Source: Bradyrhizobium sp. CB1717 (GTDB taxonomy: Bacteria; Pseudomonadota; Alphaproteobacteria; Rhizobiales; Xanthobacteraceae). From it: a stretch of DNA of 64,000 bases. A program made the translations under genes and the position numbers. The notes beneath the pieces are model-generated. The model ran no database searches. It saw only the letters and a program-made list of their open reading frames with translations, and was not told where the DNA came from. Below, in pieces: positions 18,182 through 26,637 of this stretch (the first letter of the stretch is position 1; the number at the start of each line of letters is the position of its first letter). The stretch spans positions 1,736,001 to 1,800,000 of the forward strand of contig NZ_CP121666.1 in NCBI RefSeq assembly GCF_029714325.1, in the 5' to 3' direction.

Positions 18182-18601
18182 TCAGTGATGCGCCGAAACG
18201 CTCCTGACGGTCTCGGTCAGCATATCACCCGACGTGGAATGACCGACGTCACCCAGGCTGATGATGCCGACCATCCGCTTGCTCTTGTTGATCACCGGGA
18301 GCCTGCGGACCTGCAGCTTCTCCATGTGATGCATCGCCTTGGCGAGGTCATCGTCCTCGCGGCAGCAATGGATGCCCTCGGTCATCACGTCGCGCGCTTT
18401 CGCGCGGCCGGCATCGAAGCCGTGGCTCGCGAGTCCTTTGCAGACGATGTCGCGGTCGGTCACCATTCCGACCAGCTTGTCATCCTCGCCAATCGGAATG
18501 CAGCCGATGTCATGCGCCCGCATCAGCTTGGCAAGCTCGGTGATTGGGGTGTCGGGGCTGACCCAGTCGACACCCTTGTGCATCACGTCTTTGACCTTCA
18601 T
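18182..18601 (-). CDS. CBS-domain pair protein
   Basis: 139-residue protein made of two CBS domains. The first covers MKVKDVM to GMVTDRDIV, the second ARDVMTEG to GIISLGDVG. CBS pairs bind adenosyl ligands and often sense energy state; the partner is not known. A GGAGG site 6 bases upstream supports ATG 18601. A longer frame to 18658 is less likely. The gene lies downstream of ybaK-like in the same orientation, and such genes are often stress-induced in Bradyrhizobium. See the promoter candidate at 18709-18733. Confidence 0.9.
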   Translation of the reverse strand: MKVKDVMHKGVDWVSPDTPITELAKLMRAHDIGCIPIGEDDKLVGMVTDRDIVCKGLASHGFDAGRAKARDVMTEGIHCCREDDDLAKAMHHMEKLQVRRLPVINKSKRMVGIISLGDVGHSTSGDMLTETVRSVSAHH

Positions 18602-18708
18602 GGCGCGCCTCCGTTCGTGGGTTTCAGTCGCGTTGATGCAATGCAGCGGCACCCCCATCTTCCGAACTCCGACCAGACGAGCGCTCTCGCCGCCACCTGC
18701 TCAGGTAT

Positions 18709-18733
18709 GACGGCGCTTCGCGGCCAGAGTTCC
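18709..18733 (-). promoter_or_regulatory. Possible EcfG-type stress promoter for the CBS gene
   Basis: On the minus strand GGAAC, 16 bases, then CGTC. The general-stress sigma factor EcfG in alphaproteobacteria recognises GGAAC-N16/17-CGTT, so this is a one-mismatch match about 110 bases before the CBS start. Chance occurrence is possible. Confidence 0.3.
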
Positions 18734-18773
18734 CGCCCAGGATAGCAAGGGCAATGGGCGGTGTACAAAATCT

Positions 18774-19244
18774 TCAGTCATGCGCGCTGAAGCGCCCGTG
18801 CGGTGCGTTGGCCGTCAGGCGCGCAAACTGCGTGTGACCCATATGAAGCAGCGTCTCATGATCGCCGGCTTCCATATAGATGTCCGGCTGTGCCTCGATG
18901 CTGTCGTCGACGATGATATCCAATCCGTAGCATTTGCCGACGGCAGGGACTGCACCGTGTGCACAGTCGCTGAACAGCCGATTGATCTCGGTTTCATCGG
19001 CCATGTGGACATTGTCGCCGAGGCTTGTCCTCAGGTCCGACAGGCGGAGGTGGTGCGATGCGGGCAGGACCGCCAGCATGTATCCGCCATCGCGCCGCAA
19101 CACGATGCCCTTGGCGAGGCGGTCGCCCGAGATATGGCATGCCTGGGCCGTTCGAGCGGACGTCATGCTGAGTTCGTGCGGGATCACCTCGTACTGGATG
19201 TTCTCAGCGGCGAGGTATTTCTGGAGCGTGGGAGCAATGGCCAT
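18774..19244 (-). CDS. YbaK/ProX-type aminoacyl-tRNA deacylase family protein
   Basis: 156-residue single-domain protein. Family features are the N-terminal strand YEVIPH, the lysine in LAKGIVLRRDGGYMLAVLP, and the Gly-rich GAVPAVGKCYG segment near residue 100. The family hydrolyses misacylated tRNA in trans or binds related ligands. The exact substrate cannot be assigned. An aGGTGAT-type ribosome site precedes ATG 19244. Confidence 0.88.
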   Translation of the reverse strand: MAIAPTLQKYLAAENIQYEVIPHELSMTSARTAQACHISGDRLAKGIVLRRDGGYMLAVLPASHHLRLSDLRTSLGDNVHMADETEINRLFSDCAHGAVPAVGKCYGLDIIVDDSIEAQPDIYMEAGDHETLLHMGHTQFARLTANAPHGRFSAHD

Positions 19245-19440
19245 GGCATCACCTCCGATGCTGAATGGAAACCATCCACCGTGAGGTCGACCCTGCAGAC
19301 TCTCGCCATACGATGGGCGGCTGCCTGACTAGAGACCCAACATAGGTCTTCCATCCGCAAGCTGCAATTCATTTCCCCTCGGAGCCGCAGCGAGCGTGCG
19401 CAGGAGCAGGCTTTTCGCGCGGCTCGGCGCGGGTGCTCTC

Positions 19441-20466
19441 TTACGCCGTCGTGCCGTCGATCGAGCGGCGGATCACCCGCTGCACGTCCGCATTCGAAAG
19501 AAACAGATCGTGGTTGATGATGCCCCAGCCTTCCTGCGAGGCATCGACCACACGCACACCGAGCCGCGCGATGGCGGCCTTCTCGGCGGCGCCGACCCGG
19601 GTCATTCCACCTGCGATCTGGCCCGACAGCGCGAGTGCCCGATCGTTCGTCGCGGCGATCACGGTGATCTTGCCGGCCAGCGGGCCGATGCGCTGGATGG
19701 CCGACGAGAACACGTCCATGTCGATATCGGGCGCGGCAAACACGACCGCGCCGATCCTGCTCGTGACCGTGTCGCCGTATCGCGCATAGAGCTGACGCAG
19801 GCTTTCGAGGGTCAGCATGGTTCCCATGCTGTGCGCAACGATGTGCACGCGACCGCTGCTTGGCGCCGACACGAGCGCAGAGAGCACGCGCTCGAAATCG
19901 TCGCGAGACCACATCGCGCTGTCGCGGTCATAGGCATAGTCGAACAGTCCTGCCTTGGAGGGCCAGGAGAATGCCATGGTCCGGCCGCGGAACTTGATCC
20001 CATCGGAGAGATGGGCGGCATCCAGCACCGCCGTCTCGAATGTCTGCTTGAAGCCGTGCACGTAGATCAGCACGTCGCCTCCGCCGGCCTGCGCAGCGAG
20101 ATCGCCGGCGTCGGCCGACACCGGTTCGATCCGATCGAGACGCCAATCGCCGAGTCCCACCGAGGCGAGGGAAAGACGGCTCTCGTCCGGGGCCACCAGC
20201 CTGGCCCGCGCGACCGTCATGCTCGTCGCGCGCTCCGGCCCGAACCAGGGTTTGGTGCGGCCGCCGCCCACGGGCTTGCGCGTGGTGGTGACGAGCAACG
20301 TGGGGTCAACGGAGAGGGACGACGCGTCGAAGCGCGCGCCGGTCGCGCCTAAGCCAGCGCATCCGCCGAGCGCGAGGGCACTCCCTGCCGACGCAAGTCC
20401 GCCGAGGAGAGCGCGGCGCGAAACAGAATGACGGGAGTCGGGTTGCAGAAGACGTCGGACGATCAC
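19441..20466 (-). CDS. Exported alpha/beta hydrolase, DUF900 family
   Basis: About 341 residues. The N-terminus has a Tat-like SRRALLGG followed by a hydrophobic stretch and a lipobox-like ALGGC, so a lipoprotein or exported enzyme is likely. The hydrolase fold shows YVHGFKQTF (oxyanion region), the nucleophile elbow AHSMGT and a late INHDLFLSN with the probable catalytic His. DUF900 members are predicted lipases or esterases of unknown substrate. The GTG start at 20466 places the signal at the N-terminus but has a weak ribosome site; the open frame upstream reads as repeat DNA. Its 3' end is duplicated at 17918-17977. Confidence 0.8.
   Translation of the reverse strand: MIVRRLLQPDSRHSVSRRALLGGLASAGSALALGGCAGLGATGARFDASSLSVDPTLLVTTTRKPVGGGRTKPWFGPERATSMTVARARLVAPDESRLSLASVGLGDWRLDRIEPVSADAGDLAAQAGGGDVLIYVHGFKQTFETAVLDAAHLSDGIKFRGRTMAFSWPSKAGLFDYAYDRDSAMWSRDDFERVLSALVSAPSSGRVHIVAHSMGTMLTLESLRQLYARYGDTVTSRIGAVVFAAPDIDMDVFSSAIQRIGPLAGKITVIAATNDRALALSGQIAGGMTRVGAAEKAAIARLGVRVVDASQEGWGIINHDLFLSNADVQRVIRRSIDGTTA
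19455..19514 (+). repeat. 60-bp direct repeat, copy 2 (in hydrolase gene)
   Basis: Source copy of the duplication at 17918-17977. Both copies face the same way and bracket the CBS and ybaK-like genes, 1.5 kb apart. Confidence 0.92.
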
Positions 20467-21466
20467 ACGGAACCCCAGGGAACTATGCCCACCGTAAGCC
20501 GCCCCGCCTGTCTCACTGAATGACAATGGGGGCGAGAAGACGGCAGGACCGTGCAGAGTTACTTCGCGGATGCATGCACCATAGCGTCCGCGTGCCGCGC
20601 CGATCGTGAAGACCGATCCGCAGTGCGGTGTCGGCGGGGGTGGATGGGAGCTACTGACGTCGGGCAAAACAGCCCGTGTCACTGTCAACCTCTCGCCACA
20701 AAAATATTCCACTTTACCGAAATTCGGATTTGTCGTATGTGTCGCCCATCCCAGCCCACCAAAGGGGCGGTCGTACGTCGTTTCGAGCGCGGGCTGGGTT
20801 GCGGTGGACGCGGGCGGCGTTAAAGGCGGAGCTTGCGCGTGCAGGGCGAGATGAACCTCGTGAGCATGGCGCGGACCGCGAAGACGGACGGCGCTCAAGT
20901 CCTGTGGTGCCTCTGGCGAAGCAGGGTCAGTCCGCGTACGGCGAAACCGTGTGGTCCTGGCCGTCGTTGCTACGGTCAAGCCCTGGCGAAGGCGTCATCG
21001 CGTCAACTGGCGCGGTGCCGTGACTTTCGCGGAGGCGAGGGAGGCCAGAAGGAACTTGGCTCCCGGGAGAGCGCGGCATAGGCCGTCAGACCATCGCGCA
21101 GGGAAGGCCTGGTTTCGGCTGCCCTGTGTCTCCCCTGTGCATTGCGTGTGCATTCGTTCAGGGCAGGGGTCTTATGGGTGCCAGCTGGCGCCCGGTCTTC
21201 CCTGCGCCCTTTCCCAAGAGAGGGTGTGAAGCGAAGCACAGCTCGGGCAGATCCTGCCGCGAGAGCGCGGGCGCGTGCCGATTGGACCGGCGAATTGACG
21301 CAGCGGCGTTGTTGCGCTCCGGTCCCGATACACGCCCTGCGTTCATCGGCCTCACTTACAAGCATGCAGCATCGGCATCGGTGGTGGTGGTCGTTCTCTC
21401 CAGAATCTGCACTATGCGCGCCGACGTGCCTCCGGAGCTGCTGCCGGGCCTTTGGAGGTTTTTGCA
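20467..21466. repeat. 1-kb gene-free region resembling a dispersed Bradyrhizobium sequence
   Basis: No credible gene lies here despite several open frames. Read on the minus strand it yields DGLTAYAALS (about 21060-21107) and TTRFRRTR (about 20920-20950), followed by a mixed-frame stretch. I recall such phrases from spurious translations of a dispersed intergenic sequence in Bradyrhizobium genomes. It ends at the ribosome site of the amidohydrolase gene. Confidence 0.45.
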
Positions 21467-22978
21467 ATGGCTTTTCGGAGTGACGAGATGAGCGGTTTGG
21501 TGATCTCTGGCGGCCGGGTGGTGGATCCCGCGAGTGGGATGGATGCCATCGGCGATGTGGCGGTGGTGGACGGCAAGATCGCCGCTGTCGGCACGGGGCT
21601 TGGCGGCGCCGAACGGGTGATCGACGCCACTGGCCTGGTGGTCGCGCCCGGCTTCATCGATCTCCATGCCCATGGCCAGTCGATCCCGGCCGACCGCATG
21701 CAGGCTTTTGACGGCGTCACGACGACGCTTGATCTCGAAGCCGGCGTGCTGCCGGTCGGGTCCTGGTATGAGCGCCAGGCGCGGAAGGGCCGCGTGCTGA
21801 ACTATGGCGCCGCCACCAACTGGGCCTTTGCCCGCATCGGCGCCATGACGGGCTCCAATGCGGAGAGCTCGCTGGAGGCGTTCGGCAACGCCATGCGCGA
21901 TCGCCGCTGGATGGACAACGTCGCAACCGATGCGGAAGTCGCCGGCATTCTCGAACGCCTCAACCGCGGCCTGAACGAGGGCGGCATCGGGATCGGCATC
22001 CTCAATGCCTATGCGCCGGGCGCCGGCGTGCAGGAGCTGACCGCGGTGTGCCAGCTCGCCGCGAAGCAGGACGTGCCGACCTTTACCCACGTCGCTTTCA
22101 TGTCGCGCATCGACCCCGAGAGCGCGGTGGAAGCCTATATCCGCCTGATCGGCTATGCCGGCGCCACCGGCGCGCACATGCACATCTGCCATTTCAACTC
22201 GTCGAGCAAGACCGACATCGAGCGCTGCCGCGTGCTGGTCGAGAAGGCGCAGGCGCAGGGCCTGCCGATCACGGTCGAAGCCTATCCTTACGGCACCGGC
22301 TCGACCGTGCTCGCCGCCGCCTTCTTCAGCGATCCCCAATTCGTCGAGCGCAACGGCACCGGGTACGATTCCGTGCAGCGCGTGACCGACGGCTACCGCT
22401 TCCACGATCGCGAGGAGCTGCTCAAGGCTCAGGCCGAAGAGCCGTCATCGCTGGTGCTCTGGCACATCCTCGATACCGAGCACAATGCGCATCACCGCGA
22501 CCTGCTCGACATGTCGGTGCTCTATCCCGGCGGCGCCATTGCCTCCGATGCGATGCCGTGGACGACCTCGGACGGCAAGACCTACACTGGCGACGCCTGG
22601 CCGCTGCCTGATGACGCCACCTCGCATCCGCGCTCGGCCGGCTGCTTCACCAAGTTCATTCGTGAATGGGTGCGCGAGCGCAAAGCGGTGTCGCTGCTGG
22701 AAGGCGTGCGCAAATGCGCGCTGATCCCGGCGGAGATCCTGTCGCAGAGCACGCCTGCGATGCGCGCCAAGGGCCGGCTTGCCAAGGATGCCGATGCCGA
22801 CATCGTCGTGTTCGATTACGAGAAGCTGTCGGACCGCGCGACCTTCACGGCGATGAACCGCCCGTCGGAAGGCGTGCGGCACCTGATCGTCAGCGGTCAG
22901 CCGCTGATCAGCGACGGCATTCTGGACGTGAACGCGCGGCCGGGGAAGCCGGTGCGCCGCCCCGTCGTCGAGGGCTAA
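21467..22978 (+). CDS. Amidohydrolase, N-acyl-D-amino-acid deacylase-like
   Basis: Metal-dependent hydrolase of the amidohydrolase superfamily, 503 residues, likely cytoplasmic. It has the N-terminal composite beta domain (ISGGRVVDPASG), the HxH metal motif in PGFIDLHAHGQ, histidines in FTHVAF and HMHICHF, and a C-terminal DADIVVFDYEK segment. It resembles D-aminoacylase-type enzymes, but the substrate is unknown. GGAGG at 21454-21458 supports ATG 21467; a second ATG at 21488 is also possible. It is followed after 3 bases by a G3E GTPase gene, which suggests metal delivery to this enzyme. Confidence 0.85.
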   Translation: MAFRSDEMSGLVISGGRVVDPASGMDAIGDVAVVDGKIAAVGTGLGGAERVIDATGLVVAPGFIDLHAHGQSIPADRMQAFDGVTTTLDLEAGVLPVGSWYERQARKGRVLNYGAATNWAFARIGAMTGSNAESSLEAFGNAMRDRRWMDNVATDAEVAGILERLNRGLNEGGIGIGILNAYAPGAGVQELTAVCQLAAKQDVPTFTHVAFMSRIDPESAVEAYIRLIGYAGATGAHMHICHFNSSSKTDIERCRVLVEKAQAQGLPITVEAYPYGTGSTVLAAAFFSDPQFVERNGTGYDSVQRVTDGYRFHDREELLKAQAEEPSSLVLWHILDTEHNAHHRDLLDMSVLYPGGAIASDAMPWTTSDGKTYTGDAWPLPDDATSHPRSAGCFTKFIREWVRERKAVSLLEGVRKCALIPAEILSQSTPAMRAKGRLAKDADADIVVFDYEKLSDRATFTAMNRPSEGVRHLIVSGQPLISDGILDVNARPGKPVRRPVVEG

Positions 22979-22981
22979 GCC

Positions 22982-23911
22982 ATGCCGGTCCCCGTTCTCC
23001 TGGTGACGGGTTTTCTCGGGGCCGGCAAGACCACGGTCGTGAACCATCTGCTCGCGCATTCAGAGGGGCGACGGATCGCCGCCGTGGTCAACGATTTCGG
23101 CGCCATCAACATCGATGCGGAGCTGATCGCGGGCGCGAGCGACGGCGTGGTCAGCCTTGCCAATGGCTGCATCTGCTGCTCGCTCGAAGGCGATCTGCTC
23201 CGCACGCTTGCGACCCTGCTGCGGCGCGATCCCAGGCCTGAGTACATCGTCATCGAGACCAGCGGCGTCGCCGATCCCGCCGACATCGTGCGCAACCTCA
23301 TGGACCCGGTGATCCTGCGCGAGGCGCCGCTCGAAACCGTGCTTTGTGTGCTCGACGCGGGGACACCGCCAGCCGCCCTCGATGACGCGCTGCTGCGGTC
23401 GCAATTGCGCGTCGCCGATATCGTGGCGCTCAGCAAGCTCGATCTGGCGGACGAGGGCGCAGCCGCGCGGATGCGCGAAGCCATCCGCGCCCAGCGTGTC
23501 CCCGCCGTAGTGGTCGATGCGAACCACGGCGAGATTCCGTCTGCGCTATTGTTCCCCGCAGCCGTCGATCGCGCGCCAACCCCGCGCGAGCCGGGACCGA
23601 AACGGCCGGCCGAGGAACGTTTCGAGACGCTGAGCTGGACCTCCGACCGGCCGATCTCGCTGCCGCGCCTGCAGCAGGCCATCGGCCGGCTCGCACCAAA
23701 GCTCGCGCGCGCAAAAGGTCTGTTCGAGACCGTCGAGCAACCGGGACGCCAGATGGTGTTCCAGTTCGCCGGCGGCCGCGCCACGCTCGCGCCGGGCGAG
23801 GCGCCGCCGACAGGCGTGCCGCGAACGCGGATCGTCTTCATCGCCGAGCTCGGCGTGCTCTCGCAGGCCGAGCTCGACTGGACCATGGAAGCGTGCGTTG
23901 CCGGCGGCTGA
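22982..23911 (+). CDS. G3E-family GTPase, CobW/ZNG-like metallochaperone
   Basis: 309-residue P-loop GTPase. It has the Walker A GFLGAGKTT, the family metal-binding motif CICC (NGCICCSLEGD) and a Walker B/switch region ETSGVADP. The C-terminal CobW_C domain follows. G3E GTPases insert zinc, nickel or cobalt into client enzymes. It begins 3 bases after the amidohydrolase stop, so the two are surely co-transcribed, and the amidohydrolase is the obvious client. Confidence 0.93.
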   Translation: MPVPVLLVTGFLGAGKTTVVNHLLAHSEGRRIAAVVNDFGAINIDAELIAGASDGVVSLANGCICCSLEGDLLRTLATLLRRDPRPEYIVIETSGVADPADIVRNLMDPVILREAPLETVLCVLDAGTPPAALDDALLRSQLRVADIVALSKLDLADEGAAARMREAIRAQRVPAVVVDANHGEIPSALLFPAAVDRAPTPREPGPKRPAEERFETLSWTSDRPISLPRLQQAIGRLAPKLARAKGLFETVEQPGRQMVFQFAGGRATLAPGEAPPTGVPRTRIVFIAELGVLSQAELDWTMEACVAGG

Positions 23912-23987
23912 GGCGAGGCGGTAGGGTCAACCGCTTCCGCCGTCAGCCACCGCCTCTCCTCTTGCCGAGTCGATCCGAGACTGAACA

Positions 23988-24857
23988 ATGCCTCCAAATA
24001 TCCCGCCAGCCCCCGCTGATGCCGCCTCGCGCCGCGCTGCCAAGCCGGCCATCGTCTATCCGGCCGGGACGATGCCCGGGCCGGATATGGCCGCGCTCGA
24101 AGCAGCCCGCCGTGCGATGGTCAAGACGCACGAGCTCATCGTGCCGCCACGCGATGCCCGTGCCTTTCGCGTGGTGCGCGGCCAGTTCTTCCGCATCGTC
24201 AGTATCGAAGGCCCTCAGGTCGGCGACCTCAATCTCTGGAACGCGGACGATCTCTCCGAGCGCTTCTTCAGCGGCAAGACCCGGGCGCTCCATGGCACGC
24301 ATGTCGGCACCGGTGACCGGCTCTGGAGCAATATGCCCTATCTTCGGCCGATGGCGACCATCAGTCACGATACGCTCGGCTGGTACGGCTTCGACGCGGA
24401 CGGCGCCGGCATTCACGATGTGATCGGCACGCGCTGCGACCCTTATACAAATCTCCTGTTGAACGGCACGGCTTACGATTTTTGCTGTCACTCCAACCTG
24501 TCGCGTGCGCTGGCGACCGAACTGAAGATGGAGCCGCATGCAGTGGAGCATCATGTCCACGACGTGCTCAACGTCTTCATGTGCACCGGCTTCACCAAGG
24601 ACACGCACCAGTATTTCATGAAGGCAAGCCCGGTCCGCCCCGGCGACTTCATCGAGTTTTTCGCGGAGATCGATCTGCTCGGAGCATTGTCGGCTTGTCC
24701 CGGTGGAGACTGCAGCGCAACCCATTCCAGCGATGCCGCGGCGTGCCATCCGCTCAAGATCGAAATCTTCGAGCCGGATCGAACGGCATTGAAGGGGTGG
24801 ACCTGGCCCTCGCCGAGTGCTTATCACGGTCACCACGGGGCGCATGCGGGAAGCTGA
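23988..24857 (+). CDS. DUF1989 (urea-carboxylase-associated) family protein
   Basis: 289 residues. Features typical of the family include VVRGQFFRIVSIEGPQVGDLN, the segment DPYTNLLLNG and a Cys/His-rich C-terminal part (SACPGGDCS). The family includes proteins linked to urea carboxylase and the subunits of carboxyguanidine deiminase, which point to small nitrogen compounds. It lies 76 bases after the GTPase gene and is probably the third gene of that operon. The substrate is unassigned. Confidence 0.85.
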   Translation: MPPNIPPAPADAASRRAAKPAIVYPAGTMPGPDMAALEAARRAMVKTHELIVPPRDARAFRVVRGQFFRIVSIEGPQVGDLNLWNADDLSERFFSGKTRALHGTHVGTGDRLWSNMPYLRPMATISHDTLGWYGFDADGAGIHDVIGTRCDPYTNLLLNGTAYDFCCHSNLSRALATELKMEPHAVEHHVHDVLNVFMCTGFTKDTHQYFMKASPVRPGDFIEFFAEIDLLGALSACPGGDCSATHSSDAAACHPLKIEIFEPDRTALKGWTWPSPSAYHGHHGAHAGS

Positions 24858-24860
24858 GCC

Positions 24861-24974
24861 TCAATCCTCCACCGGCAATCCGTCGCCGTGCACATACCAC
24901 GCCGCGCGGGACGTCCAGTGCACATGCCGATCCGGCGTCGCACCCAGCGGCTCGTCGAACGCGCCGGCGGTCAA
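24861..24974 (-). pseudogene. C-terminal remnant of a GFA/CENP-V-family protein
   Basis: An open stretch of 37 codons encodes FDEPLGATPDRHVHW and AAWYVHGDGLP, which closely resemble the C-terminal end of glutathione-dependent formaldehyde-activating (GFA) family proteins. A stop codon lies just upstream in frame, and the zinc-binding N-terminal part is absent. It ends 3 bases from the DUF1989 stop on the opposite strand. Confidence 0.55.
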
Positions 24975-25011
24975 TTCTCAAGAGGCGCCGGCAATTCCGC
25001 GCCCGGCACGT

Positions 25012-25389
25012 TCACGCGAATTGCGCGATGCCGTGCCCCACCGACCAGTTCTCCTTGGGCGCGTCGAGCACGTTCACGAACACGTCCTCGGGCCGGATGC
25101 CCGGGCTCTCGCCGAGCAGCTCGGCGATCCGCCGGTACAGCGCCTTCTTCTGCTCGGGGGTGCGCGAGGCGAACACGGTGATCTGGATCAGCACGGCGTC
25201 CTCGCTGCGGTTGACGCCGTAGGCATTGCCGCAGCGGAAGTTCGCGGGCGAAAGCTCGCTGATGGTCATGAACTCGTCGCCATCAGGCACGTTCAGCGCC
25301 TCGCGCATCGCGCGGTAGAGACCGTCGAGGATCGCCCGGCGATAGGCCTCCGGCTTTCCGGCGCGCATCGAGATGTGGAGGAGAGGCAT
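25012..25389 (-). CDS. Tautomerase-superfamily protein
   Basis: 125 residues. After Met removal the N-terminus is Pro (MPLLHISM), the catalytic base of 4-oxalocrotonate tautomerase and its relatives. The two beta-alpha-beta halves fit, with ISELSPANF in the middle and EDVFVNVLDAPKENWSVG near the end. The substrate is unknown. It is transcribed away from the TetR gene, and two operator-like palindromes lie between them, so it is the likely regulated gene. Confidence 0.85.
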   Translation of the reverse strand: MPLLHISMRAGKPEAYRRAILDGLYRAMREALNVPDGDEFMTISELSPANFRCGNAYGVNRSEDAVLIQITVFASRTPEQKKALYRRIAELLGESPGIRPEDVFVNVLDAPKENWSVGHGIAQFA

Positions 25390-25486
25390 CGTACGTCCCT
25401 CTGCATGCGAGCCTGATCGGCCAGGCGCATCATCCGCGCCGGCCGCCGGCTTATTGACGAAACGGGATATCAATCCCAATTTGTTT

Positions 25487-25501
25487 TTGACACGATGTCG
25501 A
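25487..25501. promoter_or_regulatory. Operator-like palindrome 1
   Basis: TTGACacgatGTCGA: 5-base arms with a 5-base spacer and one mismatch. It shares arm sequence and spacing with the second box 27 bases away. It lies between the divergent tautomerase and TetR genes. Confidence 0.55.
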
Positions 25502-25513
25502 GAAACCATGTTC

Positions 25514-25528
25514 TTGACGCTGTGTCAA
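25514..25528. promoter_or_regulatory. Operator-like palindrome 2
   Basis: TTGACgctgtGTCAA: perfect 5-base arms with a 5-base spacer. It lies 21 bases before the likely TTG start of the TetR gene, well placed for autorepression. Confidence 0.6.
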
Positions 25529-25549
25529 ATACTTTTGAAGGAGCAACAT

Positions 25550-26149
25550 TTGAGGCCGCGCGAATTCGATCACGACGACGTCCTGCGCATCGCGTTCGAC
25601 CAGTTCTGGCGCAAGGGCGTTCGCGGTACCTCGCTGTCGGACATCGCGCGCGACGCCGGTGTCCAGCGCGGCAGCCTCTACAATGCGTTCGGCAGCAAGG
25701 AAGCGCTGTTCCTTCAGGCCTATGAGCGTTACGCGGGCGACTATCTGCTCGCCCTGCAAAAGGCGCTCGGGACGGGGTCCTTGCGCAAACGTCTCACCGC
25801 GTTCTTCGACCTCACCATCAGCAATTTCCGCTCCGGCTCGCCGCCGCGGGGATGTCCGACCACGCGCGGCCTGATGGAGCTCGGCGCGGTGGAAGGCGAA
25901 GGGCTGGATGAAGAGGCACGCCAGGCCTTTGCGAGTCTCGTTTCCCGCATCACCGCGCTTGTTCAGGACACGTTGTCGGCGGGTGCGAAACGAGGCGAGT
26001 TCAACGGCAATCCGGCGGCCGCAGCACTGCACATCGTCACCGTGACGCGCGGTCTCGCCGTGCTCGAGCGCGCTTACGGCGACGAAGCTCAGCTGCGCAA
26101 GATCGCTGCACACACAATCGATCTCATGCTCGACAAGAAGGGCGGCTAG
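25550..26149 (+). CDS. TetR/AcrR-family transcriptional regulator
   Basis: 199 residues. The N-terminal helix-turn-helix reads VRGTSLSDIARDAGVQRGSLYNAFGSKEALF and is typical of the family. The C-terminal ligand domain contains GCPTTRGLMELG. TTG 25550 is chosen as start because AAGGAG lies exactly 6 bases upstream and the protein then begins at the usual distance from the HTH. An ATG at 25508 would put the start inside the operator region. It probably represses itself and the divergent tautomerase gene. Confidence 0.9.
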   Translation: MRPREFDHDDVLRIAFDQFWRKGVRGTSLSDIARDAGVQRGSLYNAFGSKEALFLQAYERYAGDYLLALQKALGTGSLRKRLTAFFDLTISNFRSGSPPRGCPTTRGLMELGAVEGEGLDEEARQAFASLVSRITALVQDTLSAGAKRGEFNGNPAAAALHIVTVTRGLAVLERAYGDEAQLRKIAAHTIDLMLDKKGG

Positions 26150-26152
26150 AGC

Positions 26153-26626
26153 TCAGCAGACCGCAAGCGCGTTGACTGCTCGTGTTGCCGCAATCTCGTT
26201 CTCGTTGCCGACGAATTGACTGACGACCGATTCAAGTTCGCCGGGCCGCTTGCTACGTGCGATCGCCAGCAATCGCATCAACTCCGCCTCGTCCTTCGAC
26301 AGGCGCTTGCATGACGGCGGCATGAAGCACAGTTCGCACGGCCGGCCGCTGCGCAGGATCCTGACCAGCGCAGCTGCGCGCGCGACCAGCAGCGGGCTGT
26401 CGGCAATGCCGGGCGCTTCGTCGGCAAAGCGATAGGCCGCCTCCCAGCAATCCGATGCGCCGGTCGCATAGGCAGCTCCAATGAAGCGGAACAGCGACAG
26501 CGCGACGCGGCAGAAATCATCATAGCCTTCGACGCTTCGAGGGGTCGAAAGCGCGGCCTGCAGCGGACAGAGCCGCGACGGACCGGCTTCCGGATCCAGC
26601 GCAGAATCGCAAATGGCCTGCATCAT
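26153..26626 (-). CDS. Unknown protein with CxxC motif, 157 residues
   Basis: No recognised family. Residues about 95-115 carry PCELCFMPPSCK, a possible metal or redox site, followed by a helical SKDEAELMRLLAIAR segment. It lies 11 bases after the gene at 26638-27138 in the same direction, so the two form an operon. Its C-terminal half looks related to that neighbour (Cys cluster, then S..E...LR.IA). It converges on the TetR gene with a 3-base gap. Confidence 0.65.
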   Translation of the reverse strand: MMQAICDSALDPEAGPSRLCPLQAALSTPRSVEGYDDFCRVALSLFRFIGAAYATGASDCWEAAYRFADEAPGIADSPLLVARAAALVRILRSGRPCELCFMPPSCKRLSKDEAELMRLLAIARSKRPGELESVVSQFVGNENEIAATRAVNALAVC

Positions 26627-26637
26627 GAACGATCTCG

